A stretch of DNA of 64,000 nucleotides from JANXQG01 sp963709175 (lineage in GTDB: Bacteria; Planctomycetota; Planctomycetia; Pirellulales; Thermoguttaceae). The stretch covers positions 496,001-560,000 of the forward strand of contig CAVPVK010000007.1 in NCBI GenBank assembly GCA_963709175.1, in the 5' to 3' direction. Under the pieces are notes generated by a model, which was given only the letters and a program-made list of their open reading frames with translations, did no database searches and had not been told where the DNA came from. Each line of letters begins with the position of its first letter. The stretch's first letter is position 1. The position numbers and the translations under genes are program-made. Below are positions 26,784 through 35,551 of this stretch, one piece after another.

Positions 26784-27422
26784 GTCTTCCATGGCCCGGT
26801 CGTTGCGAACCAGGGAGTAAATGTCGGCGATGACGTGAGCCCGGTCCGGCCGGTCGTTGTCCTCGGTTGCAAGTCCTTGGAGGATCATCGATGGATGGGA
26901 GTTGATGTGCCGCATGACGATTGTGCGGATCATGCCCTCCTGGTCCAGATGACATACGACCTTCATCTGGTAGTACATCTCGATGTCTGTGGCCGTTTTC
27001 AATCTTCGATCGATCCATCGGCTTACCGGCCGAAGCGACAGATTGAGCAGGAGGATTGTGCCCGCGCCGAGAAATCCCTGCAAGGGAAAGCCCGCTCCGG
27101 CGAGTGTGCCCACGGCGGCACTGCACCAGAGGGTCGCGGCCGTGTTGATTCCTTTGACATTCATCCCTTCCCGCAAGATCACGCCGCCGCCGAGAAAGCC
27201 GATGCCGCTTATGACGTAGGCGGCGATGCGGCTGGTGGCGGTGTTGTCGTTGGTAACCATGCCGGCAAGTGAGACGAACAAGGCTGCGCCCACGCACACC
27301 AGGGCATTGATCCGCAGGCCTCCCGGGTGCTGGCGAAATTGTCGCTCTATGCCGATGGCGACCCCCATCAGCAACGCGGCTCCGACACGCGTTACGAACG
27401 TGGTTAGTTCCACGAGAGTCAC
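26721..27422 (-). CDS. mgtC: MgtC/SapB family membrane protein
   Basis: 233 residues with the MgtC fold: four to five membrane helices in the first 130 residues (LLMGVAIGIERQFRQHPGGLR, AAYVISGIGFLGGGVILREG, GINTAATLWCSAAVGTLAGAG). The conserved GIGFLGGG and AATLW motifs are present. A cytoplasmic ACT-like tail follows (residues about 145-233). MgtC proteins help growth in low Mg2+ and modulate ATP synthase in pathogens; in environmental bacteria the role is unclear. Start is GTG. A CBS-domain remnant lies directly upstream on the same strand. Confidence 0.87.
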   Translation of the reverse strand: MTLVELTTFVTRVGAALLMGVAIGIERQFRQHPGGLRINALVCVGAALFVSLAGMVTNDNTATSRIAAYVISGIGFLGGGVILREGMNVKGINTAATLWCSAAVGTLAGAGFPLQGFLGAGTILLLNLSLRPVSRWIDRRLKTATDIEMYYQMKVVCHLDQEGMIRTIVMRHINSHPSMILQGLATEDNDRPDRAHVIADIYSLVRNDRAMEDLMSRINIEPSVISARWEKVR

Positions 27423-27440
27423 GGCAGTTCTCCTTTTTTT

Positions 27441-27760
27441 CTATTCCGGATTGCGATGCTTCAGGTTCATCCCGTCGCGACAGGGAACGATGCCCAAGAA
27501 CTTGTCCTCTTCTTCAGTCACGGGAAGCGCACGGAAACCGTGCCACAAAGACATTCTTGCGGCGTCCTTGAGCGTGCCGCCGGCGGCCAGCGCGATAACC
27601 TTCTTCATGATTCGTCCAGCACCTTGATAAGATCGGTCGTTCCTGCAACGCCCAGCAACTTGTCTTCGGCCTTCGCCACGTAGAGATAGGCGACTGCATC
27701 TCGGGCCGGCGCCAGCTGACCACGTAAACACACAGTTTTTGCAGCACGCCTTCGTTCATG
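27441..27760 (-). pseudogene. CBS-domain pair remnant, MgtE-like
   Basis: Two CBS half-motifs occur in different frames: VAYLYVAKAEDKLLGVAGTT followed by DLIKVLDES and a stop, then MKKVIALAAGGTLKDAARMS and FRALPVTEEEDKFLGIVPC. Together they look like the CBS pair of MgtE-type Mg2+ transporters, but neither the N-terminal domain nor the transporter helices are seen. It may be a truncated, frameshifted leftover or a small stand-alone CBS protein with one indel. Its place beside mgtC fits magnesium-linked function. Confidence 0.5.
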
Positions 27761-28321
27761 ACAATTCCGCCAACTGAATGCGGTTGTTCGGCGGCGAGAG
27801 ATTACCACTTCCTGCTTCCGTTTGCCACCCTCGGTAGCCCGCTCTATCGACCAGTCGATGGTGCAGCGGCATTCGCCACCGGTCATTCGCCGCCGTGCCC
27901 ACTTTTCTCGCGAATATATTCCCTGGGTAGGTCCTCCCAAATCCCAATGGGTGTAAACTCGGAAGCACCGTCGCCTATCCGTTTTCTCAGATAGGCGGTT
28001 TCGCCAGGGGGACCCGCAGCAGCATAAAAGTTCAGGGAAAATGCTGATTCTAACCCCGCTGTGGCGGAGGATCAACAAGTCAAGCTCAATCGTCCCATTT
28101 CCGCCTCCGCAAAGGATTAGGTCGGGCCGGGTAGTTTTGGCAAAGCCGATAGTCAGGCCATGCGCAGAAATCCGCTCGATTGCCGCGCGATGCCCCATCA
28201 TCGCGGCCATGGCCGACTGGCGGGCGGAATTCATTTGCGATCCAAACCCGCAAACAATATATTCAATACCGTAGTCGTCCTGGGCCCGTTTTCGCAATCG
28301 ACACAACCAAGAGGTTCCTTC
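27761..28321. other. Long intergenic region with a hairpin
   Basis: No convincing gene. A stem-loop cgcctatc / gataggcg is present near 27970-27996 between short conserved-looking segments (ggtgtaaactcggaagcacc). It may be part of a cis-acting RNA or a terminator for the CBS remnant. I could not match it to a known riboswitch class. Confidence 0.4.
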
Positions 28322-31300
28322 ATGTCCGCGGCCAAGCTGCATCCATCGGTTCTCTTCGCTATTTTCCTCGCCCTTTGCCCGGCCTTGTTTTTCTTGGCTG
28401 CCAGCGGACGGGCCAACCCTGCCCGCGCCGCAAACCTCATCGACGATCCCTCTTTCGAAATCCCCAAGGAAAGGGACCAGTTCGGCCTGGTCTTCGCCAA
28501 GTGGGGAGGATGGAAGTACGAGGGCGATTGCTCGTTCGCCGTCGGCCAGGTGGCCCACTCGGGCCGGCATTCCTGCCTGCTAGTGGGCGGCGCCGGGGCC
28601 AAAATCCGCGTCCGCCAGGCGCACGACCTCGTGCCGGGCAGATACAAGATCACCGCCTGGCTGCGGGGTCTCGATATCGGCGTCGGCACCTGGAACGCCA
28701 CCACCGAGTTCATGTTCAATGACAAATACATGCAGTTGAGCAAGAACGGCACCTTCGGTTGGACCCGGCTGACCTACGTCGCCGACATCAAGGCCAAAAC
28801 CAATGCGGGACCGTCGTTCGGCCTGATGGCCCCGGGCTATTTCTGGATCGATGACGTGGCCATGGAAAAGGTCGACGACCGCGTGCCCTTGACAGAAAAA
28901 CCGCTGCTGGGCAAGGAGGATTCGCCCATTGCTCCGCCGGGCGAAATCGGGCCCGGGGCGATACGCTGCCCCGAATGCGGATACCGCAACATGCCTGCCT
29001 GGAAAACCTGCTATGCCTGCGGCGCTTCGTTGGAGCAGGCCCCGGCGGTCACAACCGGCACGCCCGTCAAGTCGATCGTCTCACTGGCCGGGACGAACCC
29101 CTTCAGCGGCGGCAGACTCGTCGTAGACGGCAAGGTGCGCGGCGGTATGGCCTTGCAAATCGACAAGTCATACGTTTCGCTCGACCGCCCGCAGGACTGG
29201 AGCGGCTATGACTTCCTCAAGGCCGATCTCGACACAGAGGCCCTTGACCCGACCGAACTCTACGTCGAGATGCACGACACGGCGACCCGCGATTATTGGA
29301 CCCGCGTGAACTACTCTACGGTCGTGCCGCCGGGCCATAGCACGCTGGTGCTGCCGCTGAAACAGTTGTACGTGGGAGAAAAATCCCGCCCGGGGCGGCC
29401 GCTCATCCTCAGCAGCATTACCCGCCTGGTGCTCAGCATCAATGACAAGCCGCCCGCGCCGCTGCGGGTCAGCAACCTGCGGCTGGAGCGCGACGACTCG
29501 CTGCGGAATGCCGCCTTCGATGGCCTCTATGCCTTCGACTTCGGCACCGGCGCCAGCCCCGTCATGGACGCCTTCACACCGATCGCGCCCGGCACGCTCT
29601 ATAGCAAGGGCCGCGGCTACGGACTGAAAAATGCCCATATCTGGCGGGCCTTCGACGTGCTTCAGCCCGACCCGCTCTATCAGGACTTCATCTGCATCGA
29701 GTCGGGCGGCCTGGCCGTCGACGTGCCCAACGGCCGTTATCGCGTCTTCGTGAACATCGACAACCCCTCGGGCTTCTGGGGCGAATACCAGGTCTATCGC
29801 CACAGGGCAATCCTGGCGCAGGGCAAGCCGGTCGTCAACGAAACGATGGACTTCGACGCGTTCCAGCGGAAATACTATCGTTTTTGGAACGTGGAGGACT
29901 TGCCCAGCGACAACACCTTCGACAAGTATCAGAAGGCGTACTTCAAGGAGAAGACTTTCGACGTGGACGTCGACAACGGGCAGTTGGATCTCGATTTTCA
30001 GGGCGAGAACTGGGCCTGCAGCGTCTCGGCGGTGGTGATTTATCCGGTTGCCAAGGCGGCCGAGGGCCAAGAGTTTCTCAAGGCGGTCGAGGCCCGGCGG
30101 CGATTCTACTTCGACAATTACTTCAAGCGGATTCTCCACCGGGACAGCGGCGATCGCTTGCAGCCCACGGCCGAAGACCGTAGCCGCGGCTATGTCGTCT
30201 TCCATCGCGACGTAATGCAGGAAGTTTACTACAACGACACGCCGCGCAAAGGCGAGGTCAGCGGGCCGCTCCACGGCTCCGCCTTCGCCGGGGAGTACGG
30301 GCCGCTGACGATGTCGCTGTGCCCGTTGGCCGACCTGGGCGAGGTGAAGGTCGCGGCGAGTGATCTTGCCGGGCCGGGCGGAACGATTCCCGCGGCGGCG
30401 ATTCGTGCCGGATATGTCTCGTACCGCATTAGCCGCGTGACGCCGGAAGGCAGCGTCTACACGATTGGCCCTCGCCTGGTAATGCCCGGCGGCACGGTGC
30501 GGATGCCCCAAGACATCACTCGCCGCTTTTGGTTTACAGTCAAGACGCCGGCCAGTGCCGCGGCGGGTTTGTACAAGGGCTTTCTTACGATCAACGCGCA
30601 GCACGGCGGCGCCGCGCAGATTCCCGTCGAGTTCCTCGTCCGCAAGGGGACCCTGGACCCGGTCGACGTGCCTGCCGGTCCTTGGGGTTGCACGATCAAC
30701 ACGCCCTGGGACGGCAGCGACCCGGCGGCCGCGGCGCACAACCGGGTGATGTACCGCAAGTGCCTGAAGAAGATCCGCGAGTACGGCTTCACGACGTGCA
30801 GCGGCATTCCTTCCATCGCCTATCGAGGCTTCCAGAACGGCCGGCCGGTGCTGGACTTCACGCAGGCCGACGAGCAGATGAAGACCGCCAAGGAGCTGGG
30901 GTTCCTGGCCGTAGTCAGTTACGGAGCGGGCGTTTCCGGCTTCGACCCGTACTATCAAGATACGGCGCAGATGGCCGCGGCGGGTTTTAAGGAGTATTCG
31001 GAGTTCGTCAAGGCCGTTTACAGCGCGGTGCAGAAACACGCCGATCAAGAGGGTTGGATCCCCGTGTATTACAACCTGGGCGACGAACCGCTGGGCGACG
31101 ATCTTCGCCGCGCGGCGGAGAACGCGGAAGCCTATCGCCGCGCGTTTCCCAAGGGACCGCCTTACTTCACCGCCGCCAGCAGCTTTGCTGGCAGCGATCG
31201 CCAAGACCCGCACCTACGGCTGTCACGTGCCCTGCACGTTGCCGATTGGAACGACCACGACGAGGCCTCGGTGAACTTGCTGCACGCGGCGGGCAGCGAT

Positions 31301-31729
31301 TGGGCCTTCTACAACGGCGGCGACCGCTGGACCTTTGGCACTTACATGTTCAAGGCCGTACGGCAATTCGGCATGAAATTCCGCATCGCCTGGCATTGGA
31401 ACGCCGCGGCCGGCGATCCCTACTATGCCCTCGATTGCCGCGAGGACGACTACGCCTGGTGCAACTCATCACCTGGCGGCGAGTTGATCCCATCGTTGGA
31501 GTTCGAGCGGAACCGTTTGGGTCTGGGCGATTACTGTCGCCTGCTCACGCTGGAGCGGTTGGTGCGGCAAGCGGCAGGCACGCCGGAGGCCGCTGCCGGC
31601 CAGAAGTTGATCGATTCTCGCATGGCGGCCTTCCACCTTGGCCAGCGAGATCACAAAGCCATATTTCCTGCGAGCGATTGGGCCGATTTTCGCCGCCAGT
31701 TGGACAAGGCGATCGAAGCGCTGCGGTAA
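28322..31729 (+). CDS. Secreted multidomain DUF4091/GH-like protein with zinc ribbon
   Basis: 1135 residues with a signal (LFAIFLALCPALFFLAASGR). Domain order: carbohydrate-binding-like beta sandwich (residues about 40-185, LIDDPSFEIPKERDQFGL), a zinc ribbon (CPECGYRN plus CYACGASL, two CxxC pairs, about 218-240), a second sandwich, a malectin-like module (FDFGTGASPVMD) and, in the C-terminal 350 residues, a TIM-barrel-like hydrolase region with YYNLGDEPLGDDL and NDHDEASVNLL, as in DUF4091/GH123-type proteins. The Asp-Glu pair in GDEP suggests catalytic acids. A zinc ribbon in a secreted protein is odd; such ribbons are usually cytoplasmic. Probably acts on a complex polysaccharide outside the cell. 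Confidence 0.75.
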   Translation: MSAAKLHPSVLFAIFLALCPALFFLAASGRANPARAANLIDDPSFEIPKERDQFGLVFAKWGGWKYEGDCSFAVGQVAHSGRHSCLLVGGAGAKIRVRQAHDLVPGRYKITAWLRGLDIGVGTWNATTEFMFNDKYMQLSKNGTFGWTRLTYVADIKAKTNAGPSFGLMAPGYFWIDDVAMEKVDDRVPLTEKPLLGKEDSPIAPPGEIGPGAIRCPECGYRNMPAWKTCYACGASLEQAPAVTTGTPVKSIVSLAGTNPFSGGRLVVDGKVRGGMALQIDKSYVSLDRPQDWSGYDFLKADLDTEALDPTELYVEMHDTATRDYWTRVNYSTVVPPGHSTLVLPLKQLYVGEKSRPGRPLILSSITRLVLSINDKPPAPLRVSNLRLERDDSLRNAAFDGLYAFDFGTGASPVMDAFTPIAPGTLYSKGRGYGLKNAHIWRAFDVLQPDPLYQDFICIESGGLAVDVPNGRYRVFVNIDNPSGFWGEYQVYRHRAILAQGKPVVNETMDFDAFQRKYYRFWNVEDLPSDNTFDKYQKAYFKEKTFDVDVDNGQLDLDFQGENWACSVSAVVIYPVAKAAEGQEFLKAVEARRRFYFDNYFKRILHRDSGDRLQPTAEDRSRGYVVFHRDVMQEVYYNDTPRKGEVSGPLHGSAFAGEYGPLTMSLCPLADLGEVKVAASDLAGPGGTIPAAAIRAGYVSYRISRVTPEGSVYTIGPRLVMPGGTVRMPQDITRRFWFTVKTPASAAAGLYKGFLTINAQHGGAAQIPVEFLVRKGTLDPVDVPAGPWGCTINTPWDGSDPAAAAHNRVMYRKCLKKIREYGFTTCSGIPSIAYRGFQNGRPVLDFTQADEQMKTAKELGFLAVVSYGAGVSGFDPYYQDTAQMAAAGFKEYSEFVKAVYSAVQKHADQEGWIPVYYNLGDEPLGDDLRRAAENAEAYRRAFPKGPPYFTAASSFAGSDRQDPHLRLSRALHVADWNDHDEASVNLLHAAGSDWAFYNGGDRWTFGTYMFKAVRQFGMKFRIAWHWNAAAGDPYYALDCREDDYAWCNSSPGGELIPSLEFERNRLGLGDYCRLLTLERLVRQAAGTPEAAAGQKLIDSRMAAFHLGQRDHKAIFPASDWADFRRQLDKAIEALR

Positions 31730-31802
31730 ACCGTGCCTTCGTGACAAATCCCGTTCACCCTCGTCCTAAGAAGCTGAGGCAAGAGCTACGGGGAATTACG
31801 CC

Positions 31803-32237
31803 ATGTCAACGACGTTCTGTTATTCGGATGCTGAATTCACATCGCTCACGGCGGCTCTGGCTGTCATGCCCGACGTCCGCCAGGAAGCTCGAATCAAGAC
31901 GGCCTTGGGAATCGGCGGCCAGCGGGCCGTGCCCCAGGTCGACGAAAAAACGCATGCCAGATATTTTGCTTATCTTGCGGCGAATTTGGCGATGCCGTTC
32001 GAGGCCCATCATCCGCTGCCGTCGAATCCGCAAGAGCAGCGCGAGTTCCGTTGCCAGGTACTGGACATTCTAGATCCGCGGACTGAACAAGACGATGAAT
32101 TCGACGGCATTCTCTGCATGGTCCGCAAGGAGGATTCCGCCTCGGTCCTGCCGTTGATCGAGTTGGCCGTCTCGCCGCGAAGTCGGAACTTTCAGTTGAT
32201 CGAGGACTACTGGTACTGGATCTGGAACTGGCGGTGA
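31803..32237 (+). CDS. CcbP-like calcium-binding protein
   Basis: 144 residues resembling the Ca2+-binding CcbP family: YFAYLAANLAMPFEAHHPLP in the centre, then VLDILDPRTEQDDEFDGILC and a C-terminal block ending LIEDYWYWIWNWR. The protein is acidic, and its pattern of Asp/Glu in the central loop fits Ca2+ coordination. No signal peptide. Family match from memory, so moderately certain. Confidence 0.6.
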   Translation: MSTTFCYSDAEFTSLTAALAVMPDVRQEARIKTALGIGGQRAVPQVDEKTHARYFAYLAANLAMPFEAHHPLPSNPQEQREFRCQVLDILDPRTEQDDEFDGILCMVRKEDSASVLPLIELAVSPRSRNFQLIEDYWYWIWNWR

Positions 32238-32248
32238 ACCTGTTCGAT

Positions 32249-33307
32249 TCAATGAGGAGGGATCTGAGTTAATTCGCTGCGGTCGTAGACCATGTGCGAA
32301 GCCAGGAACTGCGGCACGCGCGACTCCAGCCAAAACCGCGGGGCCCAAGGCCACCGGCCGCTGACAAATCCCAGATGTCCGCCGCCGCGAGTCACCTCCA
32401 GTGTAACCTTGTGGGAAAGTTCGCCGGGACCTGGAATGAGGTGCAACGGCACGAGCGGATCGTTGTCGGCGTTGACGATCAGCGTGGGGACGGCCACGTG
32501 TTTCAGCAGCACGTCGGACCGCGTGCGGGCGTAGTAGTCCTCCGCCCCTGCGAATCCGTTCCACGGCCCGCTGATGCGGTCGTCGAATTTAAAGAAAGTA
32601 TTGAGCCGGCGGAGTTCCGCGGCGGAGAGCCCGAAGTCGTCGTCGTGGGCCGCCATTTTGCGAACCACGTCGCGCCGCAGGCTCTGCAGCAGGTGCCATT
32701 GGTAGATGCGGGAGAAGCCGCGGGTGATCTTCTTGGCGACCGCGCCCAAATGGAAGGGCGCCGAAACGCCTACGGCAGAGGCGACGGGCAGCGACTGGCC
32801 CCGCCGCCCGCACTCACCCAGCCACTTCAGGCAGATATTCGCCCCCAGCGAGAAGCCGACGACCCCGATGGGCACGCCCGGCTCGCGCTCAGCCAGGCGA
32901 TGGACCAGGTAGTCGAGGTCGCAGGTCATGCCGCAGTGATAACTGTTCCGGAGACGGTTGGGCGCCACGCGGCCACGATAATTCAGCAGCACGCCTCGCC
33001 AGCCCCGCGACCGGCAGGCGACGAGGAGGCCGCGGACATAGTTCGATTGCAGGTCGCCCTGCAAGCCCGGCAGCACGACTACTATGGGTCCGCTCGTGCC
33101 GATCCAGTCCAGCGGCACGAAATCGCCATCGGGCAGGTCCAAATCTTCTCGCCGCGTTTGCAGTCGGACCCGCCGCGCGAAGACCGGCCAGAGCGTCTGG
33201 GCGTGACCTGCCGGGAGCCACCAACTGGGTTTGAAGCGATCGACCAGCGGCGGGTTCTCGGCGAGAGCCGCTCTAACACTCGTCTTACTCAGGTTCACCC
33301 GGCTCAT
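32249..33307 (-). CDS. YheT-like alpha/beta hydrolase
   Basis: About 350 residues of the YheT family. Near the start it has the family marker SWWLPAGHAQTLWP, then VVLPGLQGD with the oxyanion segment, RGVLLNYRG, and the nucleophile elbow GVVGFSLGANICLKWLGE. NADNDPLVP carries the acid, and the catalytic His is in RGGGHLGFVSG. The ATG at 33307 is preferred over a longer frame because the hydrolase core begins shortly after. It overlaps the upstream gene by 23 bp, so the two are coupled. Esterase or acylglycerol lipase activity is expected; substrate unknown. Confidence 0.85.
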   Translation of the reverse strand: MSRVNLSKTSVRAALAENPPLVDRFKPSWWLPAGHAQTLWPVFARRVRLQTRREDLDLPDGDFVPLDWIGTSGPIVVVLPGLQGDLQSNYVRGLLVACRSRGWRGVLLNYRGRVAPNRLRNSYHCGMTCDLDYLVHRLAEREPGVPIGVVGFSLGANICLKWLGECGRRGQSLPVASAVGVSAPFHLGAVAKKITRGFSRIYQWHLLQSLRRDVVRKMAAHDDDFGLSAAELRRLNTFFKFDDRISGPWNGFAGAEDYYARTRSDVLLKHVAVPTLIVNADNDPLVPLHLIPGPGELSHKVTLEVTRGGGHLGFVSGRWPWAPRFWLESRVPQFLASHMVYDRSELTQIPPH

Positions 33308-33824
33308 CCTCTTCTTCGGACTTTCCTGATTTCTTCTCCGTCGACAAGACAATGGTCTTTCCGCTGGCTGCCGGCGTCACGTCCAGGACGCGAAAGAGCC
33401 ACTTGCCGTCGCGGCAGACGGAGTAAACGTGAACGTGGGCGGTGCCTTTAGGCCCTCCCACCATGAAGTCGAAGCGGGCTCTGCCGGAACCAAGGCCGCT
33501 GTTATTGTTGTAAGAGAAACTGCCCACTGGCATCCAACTCCGCTCCTCGATCGGTTCGCCGAGTTGCTCGATCACGCGGTGATCGCTGCGGACTCGCTGT
33601 AAAGCCGTCTGGTAGGGTTCGCTCGACTTGAGTATGCCGATTGCCCACCAGAGGATTCCGCCGCAGCATCCGCAGGGCATGGCTACGGCCAGCAGGCCCA
33701 CCGGCAGCAGCCAACCCCAGTTCCGCGCCAGCCAGCCCCGCTGTCGGGACGGTGTTGGTTGGCCGGGCGGCGGCCGGTTCGTCGGATCGTCGGGCAGGCC
33801 AAACCTGGCGTATTCGTTTTCCAT
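33285..33824 (-). CDS. Coa1-like membrane-anchored protein
   Basis: 179 residues. A cytoplasmic Pro-rich N-terminus (about 45 residues) leads to one membrane helix (WLLPVGLLAVAMPCGCCGGI). An outside domain follows, with AHVHVYSVCRDGKWLF and VIEQLGEPIEERSW, a pattern of the Coa1/Tim21 family that assists cytochrome oxidase assembly in mitochondria. In bacteria the same domain occurs in poorly studied membrane proteins. It ends with an acidic tail (SEEEDEPGEPE). Coupled to the YheT gene by overlap. Confidence 0.75.
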   Translation of the reverse strand: MENEYARFGLPDDPTNRPPPGQPTPSRQRGWLARNWGWLLPVGLLAVAMPCGCCGGILWWAIGILKSSEPYQTALQRVRSDHRVIEQLGEPIEERSWMPVGSFSYNNNSGLGSGRARFDFMVGGPKGTAHVHVYSVCRDGKWLFRVLDVTPAASGKTIVLSTEKKSGKSEEEDEPGEPE

Positions 33825-33910
33825 TGGTCGCTCCTCGATGTGCTATTGCGCCTTCCCGGCACACCGTGGTATAATACCACCCTGCAATAACTTACGAAAG
33901 GAGTACGGTC

Positions 33911-34372
33911 ATGCGGCGATTGTTCTATTGCGATTCCGTGGGATCGATCGGTTCTGTGGGACTTCTGGTGCTGCGTATCGTTGTTGGGGCAGCATTCATG
34001 CACCACGGTTGGGGTAAGATCCAAGATCCGTCGGGGTGGACGGGATGGATGGGACCGAACATGCCTGCGGTCTTGCAGGCCCTGGCGGTCAGTGCGGAGT
34101 TTGGCGGCGGCGCGGCATTGATCCTCGGCGTCATGACCCGGCTGGCCTGCCTGGGGATTGCCACAGTCATGATTGTCGCCTTGGCGATGGTCCACCTGCC
34201 CATGCACCATCCGTTCGTGAACACGAACAAAGGGGGAGGACCTTCCTACGAGCTGGCGGCCAACTACCTGGCTTGCGCCGTGTTGTTTTTTATCGTCGGT
34301 CCGGGACGGCTTTCCATCGACGCTTTTCTTTTTAGCACGCCGGAGGAAGGCAAGCCGTTACGGGGCAGTTAG
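33911..34372 (+). CDS. DoxX family membrane protein
   Basis: 153 residues with four membrane helices: VGLLVLRIVVGAAFMHHGWG, SAEFGGGAALILGVMTRLA, CLGIATVMIVALAMVHLP, and CAVLFFIVGPGRLSIDAF. The conserved DoxX start (GLLxLRIxxGxxFxxHGxxK) and the middle acidic motif are present. DoxX proteins take part in thiol-linked redox or quinone reactions. It is preceded by a good ribosome site (aaaggag). Confidence 0.88.
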   Translation: MRRLFYCDSVGSIGSVGLLVLRIVVGAAFMHHGWGKIQDPSGWTGWMGPNMPAVLQALAVSAEFGGGAALILGVMTRLACLGIATVMIVALAMVHLPMHHPFVNTNKGGGPSYELAANYLACAVLFFIVGPGRLSIDAFLFSTPEEGKPLRGS

Positions 34373-34400
34373 ACCTCGTCCTATTTGGTAGAATCAATGT

Positions 34401-35543
34401 TTGTGCTTGGTGAAATTCGAACGCGAAAGTCCTCGGAGCCTTCCTTTGGTAAGCGAGATCGATCAGCATTTGACCCAAACCTGGACCGGCGCGTTGGTCG
34501 CGGGCGGCAACGAGGAATTGGCTGCACAGTATCAGGCGATTCTCAAGCAGGCAAGCATGGCTTGGGTCGCCCGGCACCAGTTGATCCAGTTGCTGGGTTC
34601 CGGCAGCCAGGGAATGGTCTACCTCAGTTCGCGGCAAGGCGCCGACAACTTCTGTTTCCCCGTGGCCGTCAAGGTCTTCGCGCCCCAGCGCTATCCCGAC
34701 AAGGCGGCCTACGAGGAGGCCACGTTGTACATGGGCCGCATCGCCATGCAAGTCGCCCGAATCCAACAGGACAACCTCCTCAACGTGCAGAACTGGGTGG
34801 AGCACTGCGGCATCCGCTGCATGGTCATGGAGTGGGTGGAGGGTTTCGACCTGAAGTTTCTCACCTCGGCCGGCGCCCTGGATCTGCTGCGGACGGAAGT
34901 TAGCGAGCAGCGCTGGCAGTATCTCAACGAGGTTGTAGTCACCGGCGGGCCCGATCAGGGCCGTCTCAAGGCGGGCATTGCCCTGGCCGTGATCCGCGAT
35001 TGTCTGGCCGGGCTATCCGCACTGCACCGCAACGATATCGTCCATGGCGACCTCAAGCCAGCCAACGTCATGCTCAAGCGGACAGGCCGCGCCAAGCTCA
35101 TCGATCTCGGCTCGGCCTTTCTCACGCAAGACCTTCCGCCGCAGCGGACGTGGACGCCTGCCTACGCCGCGCCCGAAGTCCATCGCGGGGAACCGGCGGC
35201 ACCGCAATCGGACCTGGTCAGCCTGGGTTACGTTCTCGTGGAGCTTCTGGTTGGCCAATCGCCCTTTGCCGGCCTCGAGAACCATAGACAGTATCTTGAT
35301 GCCAAGCGGACGCTGCCCGACCGGTTGCCGCAACTGTTGCCGGCCGAGCTCGCGGAAAATGAAATGTTGATGACGTTCTGCCGTCGCCTGGTTGCTTGGG
35401 AGATGCATGATCGCTTTGCTACCGCGGAAGAGGCCGATCTAAGCGACGGCGGCGCAGCGGCCATCCAGCGGCAATTGGTCAAGATGGACCTGGCCAGTGA
35501 GTACGCCAACGAGATCCGGCTGTGGCTGCAGGACCTCGTGTAG
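34401..35543 (+). CDS. Serine/threonine protein kinase
   Basis: About 380 residues. Gly-rich loop LLGSGSQGMVYL, Lys91 in VAVKVF, catalytic loop VHGDLKPANVML (His-Gly-Asp form of HRD), metal-binding LIDLGSAF (DLG form of DFG), and APE as YAAPEVHRGE. These cover a complete eukaryotic-like kinase fold. There is no membrane helix, so it is cytoplasmic. An N-terminal 55-residue extension contains no known domain. Start is uncertain: TTG at 34401, GTG at 34410 or a later TTG. Typical of Planctomycetes, which carry many such kinases. Confidence 0.88.
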   Translation: MCLVKFERESPRSLPLVSEIDQHLTQTWTGALVAGGNEELAAQYQAILKQASMAWVARHQLIQLLGSGSQGMVYLSSRQGADNFCFPVAVKVFAPQRYPDKAAYEEATLYMGRIAMQVARIQQDNLLNVQNWVEHCGIRCMVMEWVEGFDLKFLTSAGALDLLRTEVSEQRWQYLNEVVVTGGPDQGRLKAGIALAVIRDCLAGLSALHRNDIVHGDLKPANVMLKRTGRAKLIDLGSAFLTQDLPPQRTWTPAYAAPEVHRGEPAAPQSDLVSLGYVLVELLVGQSPFAGLENHRQYLDAKRTLPDRLPQLLPAELAENEMLMTFCRRLVAWEMHDRFATAEEADLSDGGAAAIQRQLVKMDLASEYANEIRLWLQDLV

Positions 35544-35551
35544 GTCCCAGA

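Noticed and set aside
27900..28020. Possible known riboswitch (M-box, ykkC or c-di-GMP type)
   Set aside because: Conserved bases of these classes could not be matched by eye; only a simple hairpin is supported.
29168..31213. 681-residue frame on the minus strand
   Set aside because: It lies fully antisense to the DUF4091/GH-like gene, which has a signal peptide and recognisable motifs; the antisense frame lacks any.
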